Source: BRH-c25 sp012519325 (GTDB lineage: Bacteria > Bacillota > Clostridia > Lutisporales > Lutisporaceae). Taken from it: a stretch of 64,000 nucleotides of DNA. The notes beneath the pieces were generated by a model. The model had not been told where the DNA came from and searched no databases. It saw nothing but the letters and a program-made list of their open reading frames with translations. The translations under genes and the position numbers were made by a program. Shown in pieces: positions 55,845-64,000 of this stretch (position 1 is the first letter of the stretch; every line of letters starts with the position of its first letter). Location of the stretch: NCBI GenBank assembly GCA_050950645.1, contig JBMNHZ010000017.1, positions 1-64,000 on the forward strand. The letters are read 5' to 3'.

Positions 55845-56783
55845 TTGTTTGCAGACAGGCTGATGGAAAAGATAATAAATTGCAGAAATCATACGATTGT
55901 GGGCCTGGATCCGAGGATTCAGTATATACCGAAGCATATAGCGGATGAAGCTTGGGAAGTTGTATCTGAAGGCAGCAGATCTGAAAAAACTGCCGAAGCA
56001 TTTTTCAGATTTAACAAAGAGATAATAGACAATGTTTATGATATTGTTCCTGCTGTAAAGCCACAGATAGCCTTTTATGAGCAGTATGGAGCTGCAGGCA
56101 TTGAATGCTATCTGAAGACTTGCAGCTATGCAAAATCTAAGGGCTTATTGGTTATTGGCGATGTAAAAAGAGGAGACATAGGTTCTACGGCAGAGGCATA
56201 TTCTGATTTTTACCTTGGGAATAATGAAGGCTCTGCGGAAACTGACTGCATTACCATAAACCCGTATTTAGGCACCGATTCAATGGACCCGTTTGTAAGA
56301 AACTGCGAAAAGCACGGAAAGGGGATTTTTGTGCTGGTGAAGACCTCCAACAAGTCTTCAAAAGATATACAGGATTTGGAATCGGACGGGAAAAAAATCT
56401 ATGAGCATGTGGCGGAACTGGTGGTCAGCCTGGGTGAGAGCCAGACAGGAAAATACGGCTATAGCTCAGTTGGAGCGGTTGTAGGGGCTACCTTCAGGAA
56501 TGAAGGGCAGAAACTGAGAAAAATGATGAAAAAGGTTTATTTCCTGGTTCCGGGCTATGGGGCTCAGGGCGGTACGGCAGAGGATGCTTCAGTATGCTTT
56601 AATGATGATGGATTTGGGGCTGTGATAAACTCCTCAAGAGGTATAATTGCAGCCTATAAGATGGAAGGTTACAAGGAAAGGTTCAGTGAAAAGGAGTATG
56701 GACAGGCGGCCAGGGAAGCTGCAATAGCAATGAGAAATGACATAAATAACGAGCTTGCCAGGATTGGGAAATTAGCGTGGTAG
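55845..56783 (+). CDS. pyrF: Orotidine 5'-phosphate decarboxylase
   Basis: About 312 residues of the longer PyrF class (type 2). Motifs are IVGLDPRIQYIP, VPAVKPQIAFYE, the catalytic VIGDVKRGDIGSTAEAY, and VPGYGAQGG. It makes UMP from OMP. The start is TTG 55845, six bases after GGGAGGG; ATG 55863 is an alternative. The open frame further upstream overlaps pyrC and is not supported. Confidence 0.92.
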   Translation: MFADRLMEKIINCRNHTIVGLDPRIQYIPKHIADEAWEVVSEGSRSEKTAEAFFRFNKEIIDNVYDIVPAVKPQIAFYEQYGAAGIECYLKTCSYAKSKGLLVIGDVKRGDIGSTAEAYSDFYLGNNEGSAETDCITINPYLGTDSMDPFVRNCEKHGKGIFVLVKTSNKSSKDIQDLESDGKKIYEHVAELVVSLGESQTGKYGYSSVGAVVGATFRNEGQKLRKMMKKVYFLVPGYGAQGGTAEDASVCFNDDGFGAVINSSRGIIAAYKMEGYKERFSEKEYGQAAREAAIAMRNDINNELARIGKLAW

Positions 56784-57553
56784 GAGTTGAATCGACTATG
56801 CAGCGTATGTGCAAAATTATTGAGAACAGAGAGCTTTGCAGGGATGTATATGAAATGAGGCTTGAGTGCCCGGAAATAGTTCAGGAATCCAAACCAGGAC
56901 AGTTTCTGCATATAAAGATAAATAAATCTGCTGATCCGCTGTTGAGGCGGCCTATAAGCATAAGCAGAATATACAGGGATACAGGCTGTATTTCAATTGT
57001 CTACCAGTGTGTAGGCAAAGGGACAGAAGAAATGGCTGCCCTTAAGCAGGGCGAATATATAGATGTTATAGGCCCTTTGGGCAACGGTTTTACCTTGTTT
57101 CAAAGGAAAAAATCTGCTGTAATTGGAGGGGGAATAGGTATTGCACCTCTATTGGAAATTGTTGCTGAGCTGACGGATTGTGATGCCTATTTGGGCTTTC
57201 GGGACAATACATTTAAGCTTGATGAATTTGCCTCAGCCTGTAAAAAACTTCATATTGCCACAGAGGATGGGAGCCTGGGAAGCAGGGGTTATGTTACCGA
57301 TATAATTAAGGACATAAAAAAATACGAGATTGTATATGCCTGCGGGCCAAAGGCGATGCTGAAAAGGATCAAAGAGCTTTGTGCGGAAAAGAATGTGAAA
57401 TGCTTTATTTCCATTGAAGAGAGAATGGGCTGCGGTATAGGAGCGTGTTTGGTCTGCGCTTGCAAGATCAAGGAAGGAGATGCATGGCATTATAAAAAGG
57501 TCTGTACCGACGGTCCGGTGTTTGAGGCTTCGGAGGTGGATTTTGATGATTAA
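56777..57553 (+). CDS. pyrK: Dihydroorotate dehydrogenase electron-transfer subunit
   Basis: About 251-258 residues. FAD-binding front (LLRRPISISRI), NAD part (GGGIGIAPLLEIV, YACGPKAML) and a [2Fe-2S] Cys cluster (MGCGIGACLVCACKI, then VCTDGPVF). It passes electrons from PyrD to NAD+. The start may be GTG 56777, overlapping pyrF, or ATG 56798 which has TAGGAG eleven bases before. It is part of the PyrD type 1B complex. Confidence 0.93.
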   Translation: MVGVESTMQRMCKIIENRELCRDVYEMRLECPEIVQESKPGQFLHIKINKSADPLLRRPISISRIYRDTGCISIVYQCVGKGTEEMAALKQGEYIDVIGPLGNGFTLFQRKKSAVIGGGIGIAPLLEIVAELTDCDAYLGFRDNTFKLDEFASACKKLHIATEDGSLGSRGYVTDIIKDIKKYEIVYACGPKAMLKRIKELCAEKNVKCFISIEERMGCGIGACLVCACKIKEGDAWHYKKVCTDGPVFEASEVDFDD

Positions 57554-58451
57554 CATGAGCGTGGATATTGGAGGAATAAATCTTAAAAATCCCGTACTCA
57601 CAGCTTCAGGGACTTTCGGTTTCGGCAGGGAGTATTCAGGGTACTATGATCTATCCAAGCTTGGGGGAATTGTCGTAAAAGGATTGACCCTGGAACCCAG
57701 AGAAGGCAACAAACCGCCCAGAATAGCAGAGACACCGGCAGGTATTCTGAATAGTGTGGGACTGCAGAATCCCGGAGTGGAATACTTCATTAAGAAGGAA
57801 CTTCCATTCCTTAGGGAGTTCGATACGGCAGTGATAGCAAATATTGCAGGCAGTACGGTTGAAGAATATTGCATTATGGCTGAGAAGTTGGGGAGCTTAG
57901 TTGACGGCATAGAACTTAACATATCCTGCCCAAATGTGAAGGAAGGCGGTGCAGCATTTGGTGTAAGTGCCGAATCGGTGTATAATATAACCAGAAAGGT
58001 AAAAGAACAATGTAAGGTACCGCTTATTGTAAAGCTTACGCCCAATGTTACGGATATAAAGGAAATAGCAGTGGCAGCTCTGGAAGGAGGTGCTGATGCA
58101 TTATCTCTCATCAATACTCTGCTGGGAATGGCAATAGATATTAATTCAAGAAAGCCTATACTGGCAAATGCTGTCGGCGGGCTATCAGGTCCGGCCATAA
58201 AGCCCGTAGCGGTGAGAATGGTCTGGCAGGTAGCTCAAGCCGTTAATATTCCGATAATCGGGATGGGAGGTATTGCCTGCTGGCAGGATGCGATTGAGTT
58301 CATACTGGCAGGCGCCGATGCCGTATCAGTCGGTACGGCAAACTTCGTAAACCCGTATGCACCCATGGAAATACTCGAGGGGATAGAAAATTATCTCATA
58401 AATAATCAATTTGGGAGTATAAATGAAATAAAGGGTAATATAAGATTATAG
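57546..58451 (+). CDS. pyrD: Dihydroorotate dehydrogenase, type 1B catalytic subunit
   Basis: 301 residues. FMN barrel with PVLTASGTFGFG, the active-site Cys in LNISCPNVKEGG, VKLTPNVTDI, SLINTLLG and GMGGIACWQDA. It oxidises dihydroorotate and hands electrons to PyrK. ATG 57546 overlaps pyrK by eight bases and has GGAGG upstream. The open frame before it lies inside pyrK. Confidence 0.95.
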   Translation: MINMSVDIGGINLKNPVLTASGTFGFGREYSGYYDLSKLGGIVVKGLTLEPREGNKPPRIAETPAGILNSVGLQNPGVEYFIKKELPFLREFDTAVIANIAGSTVEEYCIMAEKLGSLVDGIELNISCPNVKEGGAAFGVSAESVYNITRKVKEQCKVPLIVKLTPNVTDIKEIAVAALEGGADALSLINTLLGMAIDINSRKPILANAVGGLSGPAIKPVAVRMVWQVAQAVNIPIIGMGGIACWQDAIEFILAGADAVSVGTANFVNPYAPMEILEGIENYLINNQFGSINEIKGNIRL

Positions 58452-58524
58452 TCGCAAGGCATGAGATGTGAGACGCGAGGGCTGGGCGGGGCTATTAGAG
58501 TGACAATTTAAAGGAGGATTTAAT

Positions 58525-59100
58525 ATGCTTACAAAAAGAATGGTGAATGGTTTATTGGAAAAGACAGGAGTGCTGCAGACGGGACATTTCCTTCTGACTT
58601 CGGGAAGGCACAGTAACAAATATATGCAGTGCGCAAAGATATTCCAGCATCCGGACATCAGTGCCGAGATATCGAAGGACCTGGCCGAAAAGTATGACGG
58701 CTATGACATAGATATAGTAATAGGCCCTGCTATTGGAGGGATAATACTTGCATACGAGGTAGCAAGACAACTGGAAGTAATGGCACTTTTTGCCGAAAGA
58801 GAAGATGGAGTTATGACTTTGAGAAGGGGATTTGAAATAAAGCCTGGTTCGAGAGTATTGGTGGTGGAAGATGTAATCACTACAGGAGGCTCGGTAAAAG
58901 AGGTAATTGATGTGGTACGTTCTTCCGGAGGCGAAGTTGTCGGGGTGGCCTGTGTAGTAGATAGAAGCGGCGGCAAAGCCATATTTGACGTACCATTTAA
59001 GAGTGCTATAAAAATTGAAATAGAGACCTTTAAACCGGAAGACTGCCCAATGTGCAAATCAGGGTCTGAAGCTGTAAAGCCGGGAAGCAGAAATAATTGA
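58525..59100 (+). CDS. pyrE: Orotate phosphoribosyltransferase
   Basis: 191 residues. PRPP-binding motif VLVVEDVITTGGSVKEVI and GHFLLTSGRHSNKYMQCAK, IVIGPAIGGIILAYEVA. It joins orotate to PRPP to make OMP. AAGGAGG precedes the ATG. It is the last gene of the cluster. Confidence 0.95.
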   Translation: MLTKRMVNGLLEKTGVLQTGHFLLTSGRHSNKYMQCAKIFQHPDISAEISKDLAEKYDGYDIDIVIGPAIGGIILAYEVARQLEVMALFAEREDGVMTLRRGFEIKPGSRVLVVEDVITTGGSVKEVIDVVRSSGGEVVGVACVVDRSGGKAIFDVPFKSAIKIEIETFKPEDCPMCKSGSEAVKPGSRNN

Positions 59101-59203
59101 TAAATTAAACTTTTAACAATGTTTGCGTGCCTGACCTGAGATATCAACAGATAAATAGATCATTATTATCAGTTTATTTTATATTTTATAAAATAATACA
59201 CAA

Positions 59204-59229
59204 TGATTGTTGAATTTTTAAAACAATCA
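59204..59229 (+). promoter_or_regulatory. Palindrome in the AT-rich leader of the NSS gene
   Basis: TGATTGTT and AACAATCA are separated by ten bases. No U-run follows. It could be an operator or a weak terminator for pyrE. Nearby bases form the palindrome ATTTTATAAAAT and a tandem of ATGTATTATATTATTAA. Confidence 0.4.
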
Positions 59230-59288
59230 ATGTATTATATTATTAAAATGTATTATATTATTAATATAAAAAAAAGGAGGTTTATTTA

Positions 59289-60695
59289 ATGACAGAAAAA
59301 AGAGAAAATTGGGGATCGCGTTTTGGATTTCTAATGGCAGCAGCAGGTTCTGCCGTAGGACTCGGTAACATATGGAGATTCCCCTATCTTACTGGTATGA
59401 ACGGTGGCGGAGCATTTATTTTAATTTATTTAGGCTGTATAGCACTTATTGGACTATGTATTATGACCGCCGAGTTTGCTGTAGGTAGAAGAAGCGGTCT
59501 TGCAGCAGTTGGCGCTTACAAAAGTGTCAGTGACAAATGGTCCTTTGCGGGAGCATTGGGCGTTCTCAGCGGATTCTTCATTATGGGCTTCTATCCGGTA
59601 GTTGGCGGATGGTCAATGGCTTATATAGCCAAATCCTTTACGGGACTGCTGGCTGTTCCCGAAGCGATAGGGGATGTCTTTGGAGGATTTATATCAGCAC
59701 CTGTTGAGCCATTGGTATGGATGGTCATTTATCTGGCGATTAATGTATTTATTGTTTCAAAAGGTGTTCAAAGCGGCATTGAAGCAGCAGGCAAGGTTAT
59801 GATGCCTCTGTTGTATGTGCTTCTGGCAGCAATCATTTTCAGAACTATCAGCCTCCCGGGTGCAGGTGAAGGGCTTAAGTTCCTGCTTGCACCTGACTTT
59901 TCCAAGGTAACCGGTCAGACCTTCCTGGCTGCGTTGGGGCAGGCATTCTTCTCACTAAGCCTTGGCATGGGCTGCATGATTACCTATGGAAGCTACCTGA
60001 ACAAAGAAGAAAAGCTGCCGGCCAATGCTTTAATTGTAACCACTATGGATACAAGCGTTGCTCTGTTGGCTGCTGTAGCAATATTCCCGGCGCTCTTTGC
60101 ATTTGGTATAGAACCGACTGCAGGTCCCGGTCTTGTTTTTATAGTGTTACCGCAGGTATTTGCTCAGATGGGTAGCTTAGGGCCAGTATTCTCAGCATTA
60201 TTCTTCCTGCTTCTGTTTATTGCTGCTCTTACCTCTTCAGTATCCCTGCTGGAGGTTGTTGTTGCATATTTGATTGACCAGCATAGAATGGAAAGAAAGA
60301 AAGCTGTTTACATTACTTCTGCAATCATGGCTGTAATGTGCATACTCTCTTCATTGTCAATGGGAGCTATGTCAGGATTTAAGATTTTCGGAGTCGGCTT
60401 CTTTGACTTCTTCGATATCCTTACGGATAAGATATTCCTTGCAATAGGCGGAGGTCTCCTTGCAATATTTGTCGGATTCTTTATGAAGAAGGAAGACCTG
60501 AAGGATGAGCTTACAAATGGTGGAACCGTGAGCTTCCCAGCTTTTGAACTCTGGTATAACCTTACAAAGTATGTAGTACCTGTTATTATTGCAGTTATTG
60601 CAATTTCAGGTATTTTGGCAATAGAACAAAAGAGTTTGATGATATTCGGGCTTTTAATTATTGCAGTGCTTGCAGTATTCTCCAAGAAGTTGTAA
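59289..60695 (+). CDS. Neurotransmitter:sodium symporter (NSS/SNF) family transporter
   Basis: 468 residues, about eleven TM helices. The first helix has the Na+ and substrate-binding GSAVGLGNIWRFPY and NGGGAFILIYL. It is LeuT-like and takes up amino acids or related compounds with Na+. GGAGG precedes the ATG. It has its own leader region and terminator, so it is a single-gene unit. Confidence 0.9.
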   Translation: MTEKRENWGSRFGFLMAAAGSAVGLGNIWRFPYLTGMNGGGAFILIYLGCIALIGLCIMTAEFAVGRRSGLAAVGAYKSVSDKWSFAGALGVLSGFFIMGFYPVVGGWSMAYIAKSFTGLLAVPEAIGDVFGGFISAPVEPLVWMVIYLAINVFIVSKGVQSGIEAAGKVMMPLLYVLLAAIIFRTISLPGAGEGLKFLLAPDFSKVTGQTFLAALGQAFFSLSLGMGCMITYGSYLNKEEKLPANALIVTTMDTSVALLAAVAIFPALFAFGIEPTAGPGLVFIVLPQVFAQMGSLGPVFSALFFLLLFIAALTSSVSLLEVVVAYLIDQHRMERKKAVYITSAIMAVMCILSSLSMGAMSGFKIFGVGFFDFFDILTDKIFLAIGGGLLAIFVGFFMKKEDLKDELTNGGTVSFPAFELWYNLTKYVVPVIIAVIAISGILAIEQKSLMIFGLLIIAVLAVFSKKL

Positions 60696-60713
60696 ATCAG
60701 AGTAGTAATTATA

Positions 60714-60755
60714 TAAAAAGTAGAGCTGTTGCATATGCAGCAGCTCTACTTTTTC
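60714..60755. terminator. Bidirectional terminator between NSS and rqcH
   Basis: AAAAAGTAGAGCTGTTGC-ATAT-GCAGCAGCTCTACTTTTT; one long near-perfect stem with A- and T-runs. Confidence 0.92.
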
Positions 60756-62503
60756 ATAAGGTTCACATTTTCTTCGGGCGTAATATAAATTGTATTGTAG
60801 TTCTCATAGATAACCATTCCCGGTTTTGCTCCATTGGGTTTTTTCACATTCTTTTTTATAGTGTAGTCAACCGGCACTTTGGAGGACATCCTTCCTTTGC
60901 TGTAATATGCCGCAAGGTTTGCAGCCTCTTTCAGTGTTGTGTCATCCACATCTTTTCCTTTGGTCTTTATCAGGACATGAGAGCCTGGGATATCTTTTGT
61001 ATGAAGCCATATATCCTGATTAACGGCAAGCTTAAGGGTAAGATAGTCATTCTGAACATTATTCTTGCCGACAAATATCTCAAAGCCTGTTGATGAAATA
61101 AAACGCATTGGACTGGATGTTTTTTTTGTTTGCCTGCCTTTTACCCTTCTTCTGATTTTTAAATAACCCTGCTCAGCAAGCTCCGTCCTGATTTCCTCCA
61201 ATTCCAGCTCTTCAGTACATTTATCCAGATTGTCAAGCTGAGCCTCCAGATACATTATTTCCTGTTTATTTTCTTGAAGTTGGATATTAATTTTATTTAT
61301 GGCTTTTTTGAATTTATTATATTGCTTATAATATTTCTGGGCATTTTCCGAGGGGGACAACCGAATATCCAATGGGATTTCAATATATTCTCCCTCCGGG
61401 GAGTAGTAATTCTGAAGCCTTGCTTTCTCCTCGCCCCTTTGCAGATAATATATGTTTGATATAATAAGATCTCCGTATAATTTATATTTTTCTGAATCGG
61501 AGGCTTCCTGAAGATCACCGTTCAGCTTTTCGAGCTTCTTATAGCAGCGTTCCAGACGGTTGGATATTACTTTATGCATATCTCCCGACTTTTGCTTAAT
61601 TCTGTCCTTTTTGTCTTTTTCATGATAGAACCTTTCAACTGCTTTGCTCATGCTTTCAAACTTCTGCTTTTCGAAATTTTTGTAGATTTCAAGGTCAAAG
61701 CATGAAAAATCCAAAGCCTTTACGTCTTTGTATACTATGTTAGGGTGAAATGATGAGGTGCGTACAGCTTCCTGGAACTTGTAAAAAGCATTATAAAACT
61801 TTTCAATATGCCCGGAACTGCACTGCTTCAAATCAGCGTCGCTGTCAATTCCTGCTCTCATGCAGATATCTCTTGCAAGTACAGGGCTGATGCCGTTAAA
61901 CTTGCTAACCAGGTATTTTTCAGCCATTATGCTGCCCGGATTATTCATAATCCCTTCAATAAGGCTTTCCCTTGTAGCTTTAGTGGGGTCGGCCTTACCG
62001 AATGAGGGGGGATATTCATAATTTCCTCCTGGCAATATTTCTCTTACGCTGCTTATTTCAAAGCTTATTCTTTTTATACTGTCTATTATTTTGCCGGTAG
62101 TTTTGTCAATAAAGATAATGTTGCTGTGGCGTCCCATTATTTCAGCAACCAGTGTTTTTTGAGTGCCGTATCCCAATTCGTCTGAGGAGTCTATGTCTAT
62201 TTCAATTATTCTTTCAAATTGCGGCTGACTGACTGACACAATACGCCCTCCCAAAAGATGCTTTCTAAGCAGCATGCAAAAGGAGGGAGGGACTGATGAA
62301 TTGGATTTGCTCTCCTCTGTAAGATGTACTCTTGGATAGGTGGAGCTGGCGCTTAGCAAAAGCTTATAGTTGTCTCCGGAACTCCTGATATGTATTAACA
62401 ACTCATCCTTTTCGGGCTGGTACACTTTGTCAATTTTTCCGTTCAGCAGCTTATTCTGCAGCTCATTAACAATTGAACTGACAACAGAGCCGTCATAAGG
62501 CAT
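60746..62503 (-). CDS. rqcH: RqcH / NFACT family ribosome quality control protein
   Basis: 585 residues. NFACT-N (MPYDGSVVSSIVNELQNKL..., residues 1-~220), a coiled coil (about 290-420) and NFACT-R at the C-terminus (SSTGFEIFVGKNNVQNDYLT, DIWLHTKDIPGSHVLI). RqcH binds the peptidyl-tRNA-50S complex after stalling and adds Ala tails. Members were earlier named fibronectin-binding proteins. AGGAGG precedes the minus-strand ATG. It ends on the shared terminator. Confidence 0.93.
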   Translation of the reverse strand: MPYDGSVVSSIVNELQNKLLNGKIDKVYQPEKDELLIHIRSSGDNYKLLLSASSTYPRVHLTEESKSNSSVPPSFCMLLRKHLLGGRIVSVSQPQFERIIEIDIDSSDELGYGTQKTLVAEIMGRHSNIIFIDKTTGKIIDSIKRISFEISSVREILPGGNYEYPPSFGKADPTKATRESLIEGIMNNPGSIMAEKYLVSKFNGISPVLARDICMRAGIDSDADLKQCSSGHIEKFYNAFYKFQEAVRTSSFHPNIVYKDVKALDFSCFDLEIYKNFEKQKFESMSKAVERFYHEKDKKDRIKQKSGDMHKVISNRLERCYKKLEKLNGDLQEASDSEKYKLYGDLIISNIYYLQRGEEKARLQNYYSPEGEYIEIPLDIRLSPSENAQKYYKQYNKFKKAINKINIQLQENKQEIMYLEAQLDNLDKCTEELELEEIRTELAEQGYLKIRRRVKGRQTKKTSSPMRFISSTGFEIFVGKNNVQNDYLTLKLAVNQDIWLHTKDIPGSHVLIKTKGKDVDDTTLKEAANLAAYYSKGRMSSKVPVDYTIKKNVKKPNGAKPGMVIYENYNTIYITPEENVNLMKK

Positions 62504-62966
62504 AAATATACCTCCTTTATGTTGCTGGTTGATGTATTGAGCTTACTTAAATATTATATCACTAGACCTACTTCTTTACTATAATTGAATATATGAAGAA
62601 AAATGCGACAGGGGAAACGTCCCCATGGCCTTCCCCATGGCCTTCCAAAGTACGGTCTTCTCTCTGAATCCTTTAGCTTCTAAGGAATACCCAGAACTCT
62701 GGCATCCGGCATCTGAAGAATGAGAAATACTACCCAACCGATAATTGAAGAATTTATCAGAAAATGGGAGCAATATCAAGAAAATCAAAAACAACAAAAT
62801 TTTTTAATGTTCTATATGTTTAATCACGAGTTTATATGTTATAATAATTGAAAAATGCAATTATTATTGATTAAGTGCCTGTGTATAAACAACCTCAGGC
62901 CGGAATGCAGCAGATTAGGCCGAATATATTCCGGATAAACAATGCGATAACGGAAGGATGGTCAAT
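62504..62966. other. Intergenic region between divergent rqcH and yicC, no gene seen
   Basis: No supported ORF. It contains GGGGAAACGTCCCC (a short hairpin), a tandem CCATGGCCTTCC motif near 62620-62645, and probable divergent promoters that I cannot place. Confidence 0.5.
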
Positions 62967-63842
62967 TTGATAAAGAGTATGACGGGCTTTGGAAGAGGAG
63001 AATTCAGTCAGGGTACGAGTACATTTTCCGTTGATGTAAGGTCGGTAAATCACAGATATTGTGATGTGTCTATCAGGATGCCAAGGTCAATGTCTTTGAT
63101 GGAAGAGAAGGTAAGGGAATTCGTAAGTGAGAGGATTAGCAGAGGAAAGGTAGATGTGTACATAAACTATAGTACTTTTGGACAGAGCTCCCAGGTAAAA
63201 CTTGATACCAACCTTGCAAAGGCTTATGTGGATTCTCTTAATACTTTGAAAGAGATGTTTCAAATACAGGATGATATCAGTTTATCACTTCTTACAAGAT
63301 TCAGTGATATTATGTCCCTTGAGACTGTTGAGCAGGATATGGAAGAACTGTGGCTGATTCTTAAGGAAGCATTGGAAATAGCATTCAATGCGCTAATAGA
63401 AATGAGAAAGCGTGAGGGAGAAAGGTTAAAGAATGATCTATTGGAAAAAATCGTTGATGTAAGGGATTTCGTAGAAAACATGAAAGAAAAATCCTCTGGT
63501 ATAGTTGATGAATATAAGATTAAGCTATATGATAGAATAAAAGAACTGATAAAGGACATTCCTATTGACGAAAACAGGCTCCTTACAGAAGTTGCGATTT
63601 TTGCCGATAAAACAAGCATTGATGAAGAGATAGTAAGACTAGAGAGTCATATGGACCAGTTCAAAAAAGCACTTAATTTCGGCGGGCCTGTCGGTAAAAA
63701 ACTGGATTTCATAATACAGGAAATGAACAGAGAGATAAATACCATAGGCTCAAAGATTACCGACCTGGAAGTATTGAATAACGTAATAAGCATAAAAACA
63801 GAAATCGAAAAAATAAGAGAACAAGTGCAAAATATAGAGTAA
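62967..63842 (+). CDS. YicC/YloC-family endoribonuclease
   Basis: About 291 residues. N-terminus KSMTGFGRGEF with SVDVRSVNHRY, then the C-terminal DUF1732 (EVAIFADKTSIDEEIVRLESHMDQF, GKKLDFIIQEMNREINTIGSK). YicC-like proteins are RNA-cleaving hexamers. The TTG at 62967 gives the usual MIKSMTGFG start, eight bases after GGAAGG; ATG 62958 overlaps that site. remA follows 13 bases later. Confidence 0.92.
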   Translation: MIKSMTGFGRGEFSQGTSTFSVDVRSVNHRYCDVSIRMPRSMSLMEEKVREFVSERISRGKVDVYINYSTFGQSSQVKLDTNLAKAYVDSLNTLKEMFQIQDDISLSLLTRFSDIMSLETVEQDMEELWLILKEALEIAFNALIEMRKREGERLKNDLLEKIVDVRDFVENMKEKSSGIVDEYKIKLYDRIKELIKDIPIDENRLLTEVAIFADKTSIDEEIVRLESHMDQFKKALNFGGPVGKKLDFIIQEMNREINTIGSKITDLEVLNNVISIKTEIEKIREQVQNIE

Positions 63843-63855
63843 TTGGAGGTTTAAA

Positions 63856-64000
63856 ATGGGTATAAAGCTAATAAACATTGGGTTTGGAAATATCGTATCG
63901 GCAAACAGATTGGTTGCAATAGTAAGTCCGGAATCAGCGCCCATTAAAAGAATAATCCAGGAAGCTAGAGACAGGGGAATGCTTATTGATGCTACATACG
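63856..64000 (+). CDS. remA: RemA/DUF370 regulator, 5' part
   Basis: The window ends inside this gene. The visible residues MGIKLINIGFGNIV, ANRLVAIVSPESAPIKRII and ARDRGMLIDATY are the typical RemA N-terminus (a DNA-binding ring protein controlling matrix genes in Bacillus). GGAGGT precedes the ATG. Only 48 codons are present. Confidence 0.9.
   Translation, partial: MGIKLINIGFGNIVSANRLVAIVSPESAPIKRIIQEARDRGMLIDATY

Noticed and set aside
57644..58198. Long minus-strand open frame across pyrD
   Set aside because: It is a shadow of pyrD: Ser- and Pro-rich, no ribosome site, no family features.
1..64000. CRISPR array
   Set aside because: No regularly spaced direct repeats were seen. Repeats present are pairs or short tandem pieces.

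Overview
The window comes from a low-GC Firmicute of the class Clostridia. I infer this from the SepF-YggT-DivIVA cluster, the yteA-type sporulation zinc-finger gene, the lspA-rluD-pyr order with a PyrR attenuator, the type 1B PyrD/PyrK pair, SLH-anchored surface proteins, and strong AGGAGG ribosome sites with frequent GTG/TTG starts. An Acetivibrio/Ruminiclostridium-like anaerobe is the best guess; nothing in the window proves the genus.

Layout. 1-7.5 kb is an eroded, mobile-element-rich stretch: a group II intron with its maturase, a frameshifted half IS1182-type transposase, an unknown 290-residue protein, Fic, IstB, IS3-OrfA and GNAT remnants, an intact nitrilase-family hydrolase and a membrane diguanylate cyclase. 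7.6-25.4 kb is a one-directional block: an ECF-type sigma factor, a small two-TM protein (candidate anti-sigma), a multi-TM protein, a PrsW-type intramembrane protease, a second small two-TM paralogue, then a ~2,600-residue secreted Ig-like protein (broken by five clustered frame changes), a 2,149-residue SLH-anchored protein and a small secreted subtilisin. It reads as a self-contained surface-assembly and regulation module. 25.5-29.0 kb carries a GIY-YIG protein, a small unknown protein, a MoxR-type AAA-VWA protein and an XRE/desulfoferrodoxin-like regulator whose 3' end meets an IS200 element. 29.1-33.1 kb is a second mobile graveyard (IS200, serine recombinase tail, tRNA 3' fragment, ISLre2 transposase, repeated terminator sequences, a nested inverted repeat).

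33.1-64 kb is mostly conserved chromosome. It starts with an ArsM-like methyltransferase interrupted by one in-frame UGA at a conserved Cys position and followed at the right distance by a SECIS-like hairpin, so it is a candidate selenoprotein. Next come an aminotransferase, two-subunit class I fumarase/tartrate dehydratase, a SIMPL protein, two small nucleoside-recognition (Gate) membrane proteins, a TPR membrane protein, a secreted GHL10-type glycoside hydrolase, a patatin-like lipase, a MATE exporter, an M-box-controlled mgtE with a small leader ORF, and tRNA-Pro(GGG). The division cluster follows (HlyD-like protein, YggS, SepF, YggT, DivIVA), then a DUF5665-type protein, a YteA-like protein, LspA, RluD, and the pyr operon (pyrR, C, F, K, D, E) behind a PyrR-type attenuator. 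The window closes with an NSS sodium symporter, RqcH, YicC and the 5' part of remA.

Functionally, the last third supplies pyrimidine synthesis and division housekeeping. The two accessory blocks (7.6-25.4 kb and 25.5-29.0 kb) and the UGA-containing ArsM hold the most unusual biology.
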